This document shows, in pieces, positions 7,212 through 16,117 of a stretch of 33,522 nt of DNA. A program made the position numbers and the translations under genes. The notes under the pieces were generated by a model that had not been told where the DNA came from, searched no databases, and saw only the letters and a list, made by a program, of their open reading frames with translations. Position 1 is the stretch's first letter, and each line of letters opens with the position of its first letter. The stretch spans positions 1 to 33,522 of the forward strand of contig CAYGWX010000020.1 of NCBI GenBank assembly GCA_964353855.1. The letters run 5' to 3'. This DNA comes from CAYGWX01 sp964353855 [NCBI: uncultured bacterium]. GTDB taxonomy: Bacteria; Edwardsbacteria; CAYGWX01.

Positions 7212-8565
7212 AATCAAGAAAGCCCTGAAGCAGGCGACTTGTGAGTACGCGGAGGTACGGCTGGAGGAGGTCACGCGGACCGCGGTGACCTACCTGGGCA
7301 AGGAGCTGGAGACCATCGGGACCGCGGACGACGTCGGGGGGAACGTGCGGGCCTATCACCAAGGCGGGTGGGGGTTCGTCTCGTTCAACGACGCGAAGGA
7401 CCTTCAGACCTACGTGCGCGAGGCCTGCCGACAGGCGAAGATGGTGGGCGGAGCGAACGGTTCTCCCTTGGCCCCGGTGGAGCCAGTCAAGGACGAGGTC
7501 CGGGTACAGTTGGAGGACGACCCGAGGAGGGTGGACCTGGCCGAAAAAGAGAAACTGATGAGGAAATATAATAACCTCATTCTGGGCCAGGCCAAGATCC
7601 AAACCTCGGCCACGCGCTACGAGGACGTGTTCATGCGCCGGACCTTCGCGAACACCCAGGGGACATTAATCGGAGAAGAGCGGGTGTACTGCGGCACAGC
7701 CTATTCGGCCACGGCCAAGGAAGGGGCGAACGTGCAGTTCTCCATGGGCCGAACCGGAGGAACGAGGGGATGGAACACGGTCTTGGGCCGGGAGGCGGAT
7801 GTGGAGAAGATCACGAAGGAGGCCGTGGACCTCCTGAAAGCCGAAAAGCCCGAGGCCGGGACCTACACCGTGATCGCGGACCCTTCCCTGGGCGGGGTGT
7901 TCGCACACGAGGCCTTCGGGCACCTTTCGGAGGCGGACTTCATCTATCAAAACGAGCGGTTCAAGGAGATCATGACCCTGGGCAAGCGATTCGGGGTGGA
8001 CTCGCTCTCTATCGTGGACGACGGCTCGATTCCCGGGGAACGGGGCTCGCTCCGTTACGATGACGAAGGGGTGAAGACGCGCAAGAACTATCTCATAAAG
8101 GACGGCATCCTGGTCGGGCGTCTGCACAACCGGGAGACCGCGGGGAAAATGAAAGAGAAGGTTACGGGGAACGCCCGGGCGATCTCCTTTCGCCACGCCC
8201 CGATCGTGCGCATGACGAACACCTACATCGAGCCCCGGGACTGGAGCTTCGAGAAGCTCCTCCAGGACACGGACCACGGGATCTATGCGATCGACGCCCT
8301 GGGCGGGAACACCGAACTGGAGATGTTCACGTTCTCGGCGGCCAAAGCTTACCTCATCCAGGACGGAAAGTTAGGGCCGATGGTAAGGGACGTGATCCTT
8401 TCCGGAAACGTGTTCGAGACCATGAAGGCCATTGACGCCATCGGGAACGATTTCCACCTGGATGGCGGCTTGGGCGGCTGCGGCAAGGGGGGACAGGCGC
8501 CTTTGCCGGTCTCGGACGGGGGACCGCACATCCGAATCCGAAACGTCGTCATCGGTGGAAAGTGA
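7201..8565 (+). CDS. tldD: TldD metalloprotease subunit
   Basis: A 454-residue TldD-family protein. In the characterised E. coli complex TldD and PmbA/TldE form a heterodimeric Zn protease that degrades or trims unfolded or modified peptides (microcin B17 maturation, CcdA turnover). The active-site HExxxH motif is present as HEAFGH (residues 236-241) in GGVFAHEAFGHLSEADFI. The C-terminal half has the family pattern SIPGERGSLRYDDEGVKTR and the Gly-rich end GGLGGCGKGGQAPLPVSDGGP. ATG 7201 follows CAGGAGT. It starts 11 bp inside the HAD gene and ends 7 bp before pmbA, so the pair is surely co-expressed. Confidence 0.95.
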   Translation: MQDKIKKALKQATCEYAEVRLEEVTRTAVTYLGKELETIGTADDVGGNVRAYHQGGWGFVSFNDAKDLQTYVREACRQAKMVGGANGSPLAPVEPVKDEVRVQLEDDPRRVDLAEKEKLMRKYNNLILGQAKIQTSATRYEDVFMRRTFANTQGTLIGEERVYCGTAYSATAKEGANVQFSMGRTGGTRGWNTVLGREADVEKITKEAVDLLKAEKPEAGTYTVIADPSLGGVFAHEAFGHLSEADFIYQNERFKEIMTLGKRFGVDSLSIVDDGSIPGERGSLRYDDEGVKTRKNYLIKDGILVGRLHNRETAGKMKEKVTGNARAISFRHAPIVRMTNTYIEPRDWSFEKLLQDTDHGIYAIDALGGNTELEMFTFSAAKAYLIQDGKLGPMVRDVILSGNVFETMKAIDAIGNDFHLDGGLGGCGKGGQAPLPVSDGGPHIRIRNVVIGGK

Positions 8566-8572
8566 GGACATC

Positions 8573-9898
8573 ATGAAGACGACCCAAAACATCGCGGAGA
8601 AAACCCTGGCTTTAGCCAAGAAGCAATCCGAGACCTGCGAAGTGCTATTCGTGGAAATGGAGGAATCCCCGGTTAAGTTCCAGGCGAACAGACTCCACTC
8701 CCTGGAGACCAAGTACACGACCGGGGCGGGCCTCCGAATCGTGAAGGACGGGCGGATCGGGTTCTCGTGCACCACAGACCTCTCCAAGCTCAAAGAGTTA
8801 GTAGCCAATGCCGTGGCCAGCGCGAAGTACGGACAGAAAGCGAAGTTCACGTTTCCCAAAAAGGCGGAGAAGGCGGTGGTGGAGGTGCTTTCTCCCGAGG
8901 TGAGGAAGGCCAGGCCGGAAGCCTTCGTGGAAGCAGGGAGGAAGAGCATCGCAGGGCTCCTGGCCGAGGTGCCGGAGATGAAATGCGACATCCGGCTTAC
9001 CCGGAGCGTGGCCAGGATCCGGCTGGTGAACAGCGCGGGGCTGGAAGTTGGGATCACACGGACCCTGTCCCATTTTGACTTCTCAGGGCTGGTGATCGGG
9101 CCGGACGGGCTGCTGTGGGTCTATGAGGGGAAGTCCAGCCGTAAGCTGGTCCTGCCGGGGAAAAAGGCCGTGAGCAAGCTGGCCGAGCAGGTGAGGTTAG
9201 CCAAGAAAGTGGTCCCCCTTTCCGGAAAACCGCTGCCCGTGCTCTTCGCCCCGGAGGTGATGCCCGCCCTGTGGTACGCCATCGTGATGGGGGTGAACGG
9301 GAAAACCGCGCAGAAGGGGGCCTCGCCCCTGGTAGGCAAGGTCGGCGAACGGCTCCTGGATGAGCGGGTGACCATCACAGACGACCCGACCCTGGACTGG
9401 GGCCCGGGAAGCTCCCCCTGGGACGACGAGGGAGTGAAAAGCCGGAAGAACGTGCTCTTCGAGAAGGGCGTCCTCCAGGGCTTCCTGTACGACCTGCAGA
9501 CCGCGGGAATGGTCGGAGCGAAGAGCACCGGAAGCGCAAGACGCTCGTTCAGCTCCCTGCCCTATCCCTCGGTCACGAACCTGGTCATCAAGCCGGGAGG
9601 GGACAAGCTCCAGGACCTCGTCCGGGGGATGAAGGAGGGCCTCCTCATCTACGGCGTGATCGGCGGCGGGCAGAGCAACCTATTGGCCGGGGACTTCTCT
9701 CTAAACATCGGGCTGGGCTACAAGGTGGAGAACGGACAAATCACGGGACGGGTGAAGGACGCGATGGTCTCGGGGAACCTCTACGCCCTCCTGAAAAACA
9801 ACCTCCTGGCCCTGTCCAGGGAGACGGAGTGGGCCGGGAACATCAAGACCCCGGCGGTGCTGTTCAAGGATGTGAGCATAGCCAGCGGGAAGAAGTAA
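8573..9898 (+). CDS. pmbA: PmbA/TldE, partner subunit of TldD
   Basis: A 441-residue PmbA/TldE protein, the second half of the TldD/TldE protease. It shares the TldD fold, with the N-terminal patterns VKFQANRLHSLETKYTTGAGLRIVKDGRIGFS and C-terminal LDWGPGSSPWDDEGVKSRKNVLFEKG. It lacks HExxxH: the equivalent stretch reads VLFAPEVMPALWYAIVMG, as expected for the non-catalytic partner. ATG 8573 is chosen (in-frame sequence extends further into tldD) because GTGAGGA at 8562-8568 overlaps the tldD stop and starts this gene by coupling. No RiPP precursor or modifying enzyme is visible nearby, so the client is unknown. Confidence 0.93.
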   Translation: MKTTQNIAEKTLALAKKQSETCEVLFVEMEESPVKFQANRLHSLETKYTTGAGLRIVKDGRIGFSCTTDLSKLKELVANAVASAKYGQKAKFTFPKKAEKAVVEVLSPEVRKARPEAFVEAGRKSIAGLLAEVPEMKCDIRLTRSVARIRLVNSAGLEVGITRTLSHFDFSGLVIGPDGLLWVYEGKSSRKLVLPGKKAVSKLAEQVRLAKKVVPLSGKPLPVLFAPEVMPALWYAIVMGVNGKTAQKGASPLVGKVGERLLDERVTITDDPTLDWGPGSSPWDDEGVKSRKNVLFEKGVLQGFLYDLQTAGMVGAKSTGSARRSFSSLPYPSVTNLVIKPGGDKLQDLVRGMKEGLLIYGVIGGGQSNLLAGDFSLNIGLGYKVENGQITGRVKDAMVSGNLYALLKNNLLALSRETEWAGNIKTPAVLFKDVSIASGKK

Positions 9899-9899
9899 T

Positions 9900-9941
9900 C
9901 ATTGCAAAATGCAAAATTAGCATTTTAAATTTCAAATTGAA
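9900..9941. repeat. 7-nt degenerate tandem array, 6 units
   Basis: Heptads CATTGCA, AAATGCA, AAATTAG, CATTTTA, AATTTCA and AATTGAA fill the pmbA-DUF4159 junction. The array runs over the most likely TTG start of the next gene, so the repeat may contribute the first codons or replace a normal ribosome site. Confidence 0.7.
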
Positions 9942-10581
9942 GCGACTCTGGTTTCTTTGCCTCATGCTGGGCCTAAGCGTATCGGTGCAGGCAGCGTCCT
10001 TCTCCATCGCCCGGGTGAAGTACGCCGGGGGCGGGGACTGGTACAATGACCCGGATGAGGAGACGAACTTGGCGAAGGAGCTGGTTTCGCGGGCGAAGGT
10101 CAACGCCAAGACGGACAGAGAAGTTGTTTCGCTCCTGGACGACGATCTCTTCAGTCATCCTTTTCTGTACATCACCGGTCACGGGAACGTCTCTTTCTCC
10201 GAGCAGGAGGTCTCCCGCCTGAGGGAGTTCCTGACCCAGGGAGGGTTCCTGTTCGCGGACGACGATTACGGGATGGACGACTCGTTCAAGCGGGAGATGA
10301 AAAAGGTCTTCCCGGACAAACAGTGGGTGGAGCTGCCCTTTGAGCATCCCATCTATCATTCATTTTACGACTTCCCCCAGGGCCTGCCCAAGACGCACGA
10401 ACATTATCCGGGCCAGCCCAAAGGCTTCGCCCTGTTCCACGAAGGACGGATAGTCGTCTTCTACACCTACAACTCCAATATCACGGACGGCTGGACCACG
10501 GTGCACAACGACCCCCCGGAGAAGCGGGAGGAGGCGATTCGGATGGGAATAAATATCGTATGGTACGTGTTAACGCATTAA
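9937..10581 (+). CDS. Exported DUF4159 protein
   Basis: A ~214-residue protein of the DUF4159 type, whose members are usually exported and lie near MoxR/DUF58/DUF4175 genes; biochemical function is unknown. A signal peptide (KRLWFLCLMLGLSVSVQA) is followed by the family core: FSIARVKYAGGGDWYNDP, LYITGHGNVSFSEQEVSRLREFLTQGGF, FADDDYGMDDSFKREM and the Gly/Asp-rich C-terminal half. The core resembles a flavodoxin-like/glutamine amidotransferase-like fold (inference). The start is uncertain: TTG 9937 gives a clean signal peptide but has no Shine-Dalgarno, ATG 9964 would shorten it, and the frame stays open upstream into pmbA. Context suggests a functional link with the DUF4175-like gene next door. 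Confidence 0.75.
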   Translation: MKRLWFLCLMLGLSVSVQAASFSIARVKYAGGGDWYNDPDEETNLAKELVSRAKVNAKTDREVVSLLDDDLFSHPFLYITGHGNVSFSEQEVSRLREFLTQGGFLFADDDYGMDDSFKREMKKVFPDKQWVELPFEHPIYHSFYDFPQGLPKTHEHYPGQPKGFALFHEGRIVVFYTYNSNITDGWTTVHNDPPEKREEAIRMGINIVWYVLTH

Positions 10582-10586
10582 TTATT

Positions 10587-10621
10587 CGTAAGGCGTAAGA
10601 CGTAAGGAGTAAGGAGTAAAG
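10587..10621. repeat. 7-nt tandem array, 5 units
   Basis: Heptads CGTAAGG, CGTAAGA, CGTAAGG, AGTAAGG and AGTAAAG are followed by decayed copies up to the GTG start at 10639. The decayed part supplies AAAGAGG, which may act as the ribosome site. Confidence 0.85.
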
Positions 10622-10638
10622 TCAAAGAGGCGTAAGAG

Positions 10639-13600
10639 GTGAGCGAAGCAAATAGAACCATCGAAGTCAAGCTGACGAGCTTGAGACGGAAAAGGCAGGG
10701 GGCAACGGCCTTCTCCCGGCTGGGGCATTTGGCTCTGGCCTGGGGAGGGATCACCATTCTGCTTGTCGCTTGCACTCACTCCCTGTGGGGGCGGCTTACG
10801 CTCCAGGCTCTGCTCGTGGGCGCGTTGGGCGCGGGGCTCGGCTGGCTGGCCTGGAGCTTCATCAGCAAGCCTTCTTTTGATGCGCTCGCCCTAAAGGTGG
10901 AGAAACTTTTTCCCCACCTCAAGAACCTCTTGGTGAACGCCGTGCAGTTGAGCACGCGAAAGGACGGGCGGGAGGGCTATTCCCCCGAACTGACTGCCGC
11001 GGCCATCCAGCAGGCCGAGGAGGCCTGCCGGGACCTGGACTTCGGGATGGCCATCCCGAAGAGACCCTGGGCTGTGGCGTTGGGGGAGATTGGCGTCGGG
11101 GCGTTTGTACTCCTGCTTCTTCTCTTCGGTTTCCCTTCCCAAAGCACCAAGGCCTTCTCCCAGTTCCTGAATCTCAAGGCCATCCAAGAGGCCGAGGCTC
11201 AGGCGATTTTAAAGGTCGTGCCAGGGAACGGGAAGGTGTCCAAGGGACAAGGCTTTGGGATCAAAATCTCCGTGGAAGGCAGGACGGTCCGAGAAGCGCT
11301 CGTCTACCGAAGGGCCGAGGGCGGGACCTGGGAAGAGGCCAAGGCCACGCCCCTCGCCGCGAACCGTTTCGAGCACAACTTCCAGTCCGTGCTGGAGCCC
11401 TTCGAGTATTACGTGACCGCGGGCCATCTCTCGAGCGAGCATTATCGGGTGAGCGTTTCCGTGAGGCCGGTCGTGGCGCAGTTCAAACTGAAAGCCATCT
11501 ACCCGGGTTACGCCAAAGTGCCTCCCCAGGAGATGCCGGAAGGATCGGGAGACGTAACCGCGCTCGTGGGCACGGTCGTAGAGGTGAGCGGAAGAGCCAA
11601 TGTTCCACTGGGCTCGGCAAAACTTGCCATGGGTGATTCGTCCCAGGTAACGCTTAAGCCCGAGGGCAGTCAGTTCTCGGGAAAGTTCGTGGTCCGGAAG
11701 GATGCGACCTACCGCTTCGAGGTCGCTGACAGCTCAGGGGAGAGGAACGAGGACCCGCCGGAGTATCGCATCACGGCGATCTTGGATGAATCTCCCGCGA
11801 TCCGCATCGCAGAGCCGGGCAGGGATATTTATCTTCCTGAGAACCTGACGGTTCCCCTGCGTCTTGAGGCCCACGACGATTTCGGGCTGACTAGGATGAC
11901 GATTAAAGTCAAGAAGGGAAGCGATAAAGAAGAGCGGACGGTCCCGATCGTGGACTTGAAAGGACGGGCTGCGGATACGTCACTCGTCTTTAACTGGGAA
12001 CTGAACGACCTGGGACTCCTGGCCGGGGAGGAGGCCGTGTACTATGCCGAGGTCTACGACAACGATGTGGTGAGCGGGCCCAAACGGGGGGTCTCCCAGA
12101 CCTATCGGGTGCGCTTCCCCACGGTCCAGGAAATGTACGCCCAGTCCCAGGAGGAGCAGAAGGAGGCCTTAGCTGATTTGCAGGGCTCGCTTCCAGCCCA
12201 GGAGGAGCTGAAGAAAGAGGTCGAGCGCATCGCTCAGGAATTAAAGACTCAGAAGAATCTGACTTGGGAGAAGAAGCAGGAGATCCAGCAGAGCCTCCAG
12301 CGCCAGGAGGAACTCCTCAAGGAATTGGAGAAGACGAGCCAAGGGCTCCAACAGGCCGCGGAGAAAGCCGAGCAGTCTCCGCTCGTGGACCTGGAGACCG
12401 TGCAGAAGCTCCAGGAGGTCCAGCGGCTGATGTCCGAGGTGATGACCGAGGAGATGCGCAAAGCGTTGCAGCAGTTGCAGGAGGCGATGAAGAAGGCCGA
12501 TCCCAAAATGGTTCAGGAGGCGATGAAGAACTTGCGCCTCAGCCAGGAGGAATTGAAGCAGAGGCTGGACAAGACCATTGCGCTCCTCAAGGACGTGCAG
12601 TTGGAGCAGAAACTCAAGGAGGCGGCGAACAAGGCCAATGACCTGCTCACCCGCCAGCAGGCCTTGAAGGAGGCCGCCAAGCAGAGCGAAAAGAAGGAAC
12701 TGCCGGCGCTTGCACCCAAGCAGAAGGAGTTGAAAAACGAGGCCAAGCAGCTGTCCAAGGACCTCAAATCCCTGTCGGATTCCCTCAAGGCCACTCATCC
12801 GCAGGTTGCGGATTCACTCGCCCAGCTTTCCCAGGAGATGGAGGGGGACAGCCTTTCCGGGGCCATGGAACAGGCCGCAAACGACCTCTCCAATCAGCAG
12901 CCGCAGCAGGCGATGAGGAATCAGGAGAAGGCCGAGCGCTCCCTGTCCAAGCTTTCCCAGGGAATCAAGTCCGCGCAGAACAAGAAGGTGGGACAGGACA
13001 AGAAGGCCCTGGCCGAGAAGATGCGCAACGCGATGAAGGACCTCCTGTACCTTTCCGAGAAGCAGAACGAATTGAACCAGAAGATGGAAGACGCGGCCGG
13101 GAACCCGGCCAGCGATAAGGACGCCCTGGCCAAGGAGCAGCAGGACCTCCAGGCCGGGGCCAAGAAGGTGGCCGACCAGCTCGCCGAGGCGGGACAGAAG
13201 ACGATGTTCCTGACCCCGGAGATCATGCGCCAGATGGGCGGGAGCCTGTCCAAGATGGGCCAGGCCCAGCAGCAGTTACAGAAAGGGAATGCCGGAGGGG
13301 CGCAGCAAAACGGGAAGGACGCCCAGCAGGGATTGAACCAGACCGTGATGTCCCTGATGGATGCGATGGGGCGGATGCAGGCCTCGGGCTCAGCCTCGGG
13401 ACTCAAGGAAGCCCTGGAACAGATGGCCGGGCTCTCCCAGCAGCAGGAAGGGGTCAACCAAGGGACCCAGGGACTGATGCCCATCCCCGGGGAGGGCCAG
13501 CTCTCACTCCAGCAGAGAGCCGAGATGGCCCGGCTGGCCGCGGAACAGGGCGCGATCGGAAAAGGAATGCGCGACGTCCAACGCTCGCTCGAGGGCGGCG

Positions 13601-13947
13601 GGGAGAGCGGGCTGCAGGGCCGCGTGAACGAGATCGCTAAGGACATGGAGAAGGTGGCCGAGGACTTGAAAACCCGCAAGGTGGACCGCCAGACCATCGA
13701 ACGCCAGCAGAAGATACTGACCCGCCTCCTGGACGCCCAGCGTTCCGTCAGGGAAAGAGACATGACCGAGCGCAGAAAGTCCGAGACCGCCAAACCTTAT
13801 GAGCCCAAACCTCCCAAGCCTTTACCCGGCGATCTGGGAGATCAGCAGAAGAAGATCCGCGAGGCCCTGCTCAAGGCCCTGAAGGAAGGCTATCCGCCGG
13901 AATACGAAGAGCTCATCCGGGCGTATTTCAAAGCCTTGGCTCAGTAA
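10639..13947 (+). CDS. Giant DUF4175-like membrane/coiled-coil protein
   Basis: A 1102-residue protein. Near the N-terminus are two membrane segments (about 28-46 and 52-75) and a third (about 144-165, AVALGEIGVGAFVLLLLLFGF), the layout of DUF4175 proteins. Residues ~200-500 look like beta-rich Ig-type segments (YRFEVADSSGERNEDPPEYRI, LTVPLRLEAHDDFGLTRM). From ~500 to ~1000 it is almost uninterrupted Gln/Lys/Glu/Ala-rich coiled coil with many QQ and LQE runs (SQEEQKEALADLQGSLPAQ). The C-terminus is Pro/Lys-rich. Such proteins usually accompany MoxR ATPase, DUF58 and von Willebrand proteins; none of those is in this window. A role as envelope-spanning scaffold is inference. GTG 10639 is chosen; AAAGAGG (10624-10630) is 8 nt upstream. 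The gene ends 8 bp before the beta-helix gene. Confidence 0.82.
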   Translation: MSEANRTIEVKLTSLRRKRQGATAFSRLGHLALAWGGITILLVACTHSLWGRLTLQALLVGALGAGLGWLAWSFISKPSFDALALKVEKLFPHLKNLLVNAVQLSTRKDGREGYSPELTAAAIQQAEEACRDLDFGMAIPKRPWAVALGEIGVGAFVLLLLLFGFPSQSTKAFSQFLNLKAIQEAEAQAILKVVPGNGKVSKGQGFGIKISVEGRTVREALVYRRAEGGTWEEAKATPLAANRFEHNFQSVLEPFEYYVTAGHLSSEHYRVSVSVRPVVAQFKLKAIYPGYAKVPPQEMPEGSGDVTALVGTVVEVSGRANVPLGSAKLAMGDSSQVTLKPEGSQFSGKFVVRKDATYRFEVADSSGERNEDPPEYRITAILDESPAIRIAEPGRDIYLPENLTVPLRLEAHDDFGLTRMTIKVKKGSDKEERTVPIVDLKGRAADTSLVFNWELNDLGLLAGEEAVYYAEVYDNDVVSGPKRGVSQTYRVRFPTVQEMYAQSQEEQKEALADLQGSLPAQEELKKEVERIAQELKTQKNLTWEKKQEIQQSLQRQEELLKELEKTSQGLQQAAEKAEQSPLVDLETVQKLQEVQRLMSEVMTEEMRKALQQLQEAMKKADPKMVQEAMKNLRLSQEELKQRLDKTIALLKDVQLEQKLKEAANKANDLLTRQQALKEAAKQSEKKELPALAPKQKELKNEAKQLSKDLKSLSDSLKATHPQVADSLAQLSQEMEGDSLSGAMEQAANDLSNQQPQQAMRNQEKAERSLSKLSQGIKSAQNKKVGQDKKALAEKMRNAMKDLLYLSEKQNELNQKMEDAAGNPASDKDALAKEQQDLQAGAKKVADQLAEAGQKTMFLTPEIMRQMGGSLSKMGQAQQQLQKGNAGGAQQNGKDAQQGLNQTVMSLMDAMGRMQASGSASGLKEALEQMAGLSQQQEGVNQGTQGLMPIPGEGQLSLQQRAEMARLAAEQGAIGKGMRDVQRSLEGGGESGLQGRVNEIAKDMEKVAEDLKTRKVDRQTIERQQKILTRLLDAQRSVRERDMTERRKSETAKPYEPKPPKPLPGDLGDQQKKIREALLKALKEGYPPEYEELIRAYFKALAQ

Positions 13948-13955
13948 GGGGGGAC

Positions 13956-16049
13956 ATGGTGAAAGTCCTCTCGATTTGGATCGTGCCGGTCTTTCTGGTC
14001 CTCCTCTCGGCCCCGGCCGAGCCCTCCCGCATCACAGAGGTGAAGATTTACGGTAACTTCGAGACGGCCGGCGTGGACATCAAGGTGGACAGCATGGACT
14101 TCGACGAGACCGCGACCATGGAGTACAAGAAACAGAGCGAGCCGTCCTACGCGAGAGGCCACGACTTCGTGCGCTACGATGGCAACCACATGGCCACGAG
14201 CCTGTTCGGCCTTGACCTCGCCACGGCCTACGATATTCGAATCACCCTTTTTGATCCGGATACCGTGAGGGGGACTAATCCGGTATATACTACGGTGGTC
14301 ACGAAGTCAGAGTATGTGCTTCCCCCTCCGGTGCGAACCGTCCAGGTCGTCAACCAAGCGGAGCTGAGCCAGGCCGCGAGCCAGGCATTGCCCGGGGATC
14401 GGATCGTCCTGGCCCCGGGGACTTATGCCAACGGGATCCATATCTCCAACCGATCCGGGACCGAGGCCCAGCCCATCGTGTTCACCTCCCGGGACACCAC
14501 CAAGCCGATCCTCCAGGGAAATTTCTCGGGGGGGATCGAACTCTATCGGGCCAATTACTATGCGTTCAACAACCTGGAAGTCCACAACGAAAACGGGGAC
14601 GGGGTACGCATCCGGGGATGCCATCACATCGTGGTCAAGGGATGCTATATCCACGACAGCCAGCCGGGCGACTACACCTCGAACCTCTTCATCATGCACA
14701 GCGAGGAGGGGAGCCCGCCTTACTCCGGCTCCCATCTGATCCTGGACAACCTCATCGGGGACGTGGTCCATGATTCGGTGGACGAGAACCAGGGGCCGGG
14801 GCCCTCCAACGAGCCCGTGCCCGGGCAATCCTACTTCGGAATAAGGATGGACTACCAGCCCGGGGCGTTCACCACGATCCGGGGGAACACGATTTTCGGG
14901 ACCGTGGACGGGATCCATCCCACGGGCGACGAGGGCGCCTCGCCGGTCCTGGGCCCGGACGATCCGGACGTCCTGCTTACCTGGCAGGACCAGAACCTGG
15001 ACCTCTACGACAACGTGATCTACGACTGCAAGGATGATTGCATCGAGTGCGACGGGCACACGGCCAACGGCCGGGTCTTCCGCAACCGCCTGGGCAAATG
15101 CGAGAACGCGATCAGCGTGGCGCCCTTCTATCCCGGCCCCCTATTCGTGTTCCGCAACTACCTCCATGGGTTCCACCAGGGGTGCCTGAAGCAGAACACC
15201 GGGGTGCCGGGCCTCTTCCGCAATGTCCTGTTCTTCCACAACACGGTGATGGAAAAGCCCCGCTCCTCTCCCCAGCACTGCGGCAGCGAGTACTGCCTCT
15301 ACCGCGGGGAACCCGCCATCCAGCAGGACTTCGTGTACACGAACAACATCTTCTACGGCCGGGGTCGGGTCTACAACGGGGACAATTACACCAGCGGCAA
15401 TTATCATCGCAACGACCGCTTCGACTATGACCTGATGTACAGCACCCGGCAGACCGACCCGACCTACGCCTATAAGTGGGTGTGCACCTATGGGGATCCG
15501 CTGAACAATACACGCTACACGGACCTGCCGAGCTTCCGCTCCGCCGTGGGGCAGGAGGCCCATGGCCGGTGGGGGGACCCGCTTTTGGATACGACCCGGC
15601 TTCCGGGGTATCCCCCGAACTCCAAGCTCCTGGACCTGAAGATCCAGATCGGGTCCCCGGCCATTGACGGAGGGATCCTGATTCCCGGGCTCAACGACGG
15701 CTACATCGGAGCCGCGCCAGACATGGGGGCCTACGAGTGGTTTCCGGTGGGGACGGAGAAAGGGGAGGATTCGGGGGCCCCTCAAAACCCTTCGTTCAGG
15801 GTGAGTGCCTACCCCAATCCCTCCCGCGGAAAGGTAAGCTTCAGTTATCGGCTGTCCCGAACTGGTCCGGTCGTCTTGGAGGTCTTCAACGTCACCGGCC
15901 AACGGGTGGAGCGGCTTGAATTCGGATCTCAAGCGGTGGGAAACCATGAGTTTCGTTGGGAGAGGAAAGGCACAAGTCCCGGAATTTATTTCTACTCGCT
16001 ACGGGCGGGAGGGCAGAGGGGCATTCATAAGGTGTTGATCCTCGACTGA
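13956..16049 (+). CDS. Secreted parallel beta-helix protein with C-terminal sorting domain
   Basis: A 697-residue exported protein. Residues 1-22 are a signal peptide (KVLSIWIVPVFLVLLSAPA). A fibronectin-like segment (~25-110) precedes a right-handed beta-helix from about residue 125: VVNQAELSQAASQALPGDRI, LAPGTYANGIHISNRSG, IVFTSRDTTKPILQG, LYRANYYAFNNLEVHNENGDG. This pattern is shared with PL6-type polysaccharide lyases and NosD-like proteins. The catalytic Lys/Arg of alginate lyase PL6 cannot be confirmed by eye, so lyase activity is only possible. The last ~80 residues form a sorting module (SAYPNPSRGKVSFSY, LEVFNVTGQRVERL, ERKGTSPGIYFYSLRAGG). A G-run at 13949-13954 precedes the ATG. Confidence 0.85.
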   Translation: MVKVLSIWIVPVFLVLLSAPAEPSRITEVKIYGNFETAGVDIKVDSMDFDETATMEYKKQSEPSYARGHDFVRYDGNHMATSLFGLDLATAYDIRITLFDPDTVRGTNPVYTTVVTKSEYVLPPPVRTVQVVNQAELSQAASQALPGDRIVLAPGTYANGIHISNRSGTEAQPIVFTSRDTTKPILQGNFSGGIELYRANYYAFNNLEVHNENGDGVRIRGCHHIVVKGCYIHDSQPGDYTSNLFIMHSEEGSPPYSGSHLILDNLIGDVVHDSVDENQGPGPSNEPVPGQSYFGIRMDYQPGAFTTIRGNTIFGTVDGIHPTGDEGASPVLGPDDPDVLLTWQDQNLDLYDNVIYDCKDDCIECDGHTANGRVFRNRLGKCENAISVAPFYPGPLFVFRNYLHGFHQGCLKQNTGVPGLFRNVLFFHNTVMEKPRSSPQHCGSEYCLYRGEPAIQQDFVYTNNIFYGRGRVYNGDNYTSGNYHRNDRFDYDLMYSTRQTDPTYAYKWVCTYGDPLNNTRYTDLPSFRSAVGQEAHGRWGDPLLDTTRLPGYPPNSKLLDLKIQIGSPAIDGGILIPGLNDGYIGAAPDMGAYEWFPVGTEKGEDSGAPQNPSFRVSAYPNPSRGKVSFSYRLSRTGPVVLEVFNVTGQRVERLEFGSQAVGNHEFRWERKGTSPGIYFYSLRAGGQRGIHKVLILD

Positions 16050-16061
16050 AAAGGCCTGGTT

Positions 16062-16095
16062 AAAGTCCCTCTGGGTTGACACCCAGAGGGACTTT
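16062..16095 (+). terminator. Perfect 15-bp hairpin after the beta-helix gene
   Basis: AAAGTCCCTCTGGGT (16062-16076) and its exact complement (16081-16095) close a TGAC loop 13 nt after the beta-helix stop codon. The U-tract is short (CTTTGCCTT). The loop and right arm carry the -35 element of the next promoter. Confidence 0.65.
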
Positions 16096-16105
16096 GCCTT
16101 ATAAT
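16076..16105 (+). promoter_or_regulatory. Consensus sigma70 promoter embedded in hairpin
   Basis: TTGACA (16076-16081), 18 nt, TATAAT (16100-16105): both hexamers are perfect. The -35 element occupies the loop of the 16062-16095 inverted repeat. Transcription should start near 16112, only about 6 nt before the ATG at 16118, so the first gene would be almost leaderless, while the TonB receptor would have a ~440-nt upstream region. Confidence 0.7.
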
Positions 16106-16117
16106 TGAGAGCACTCC

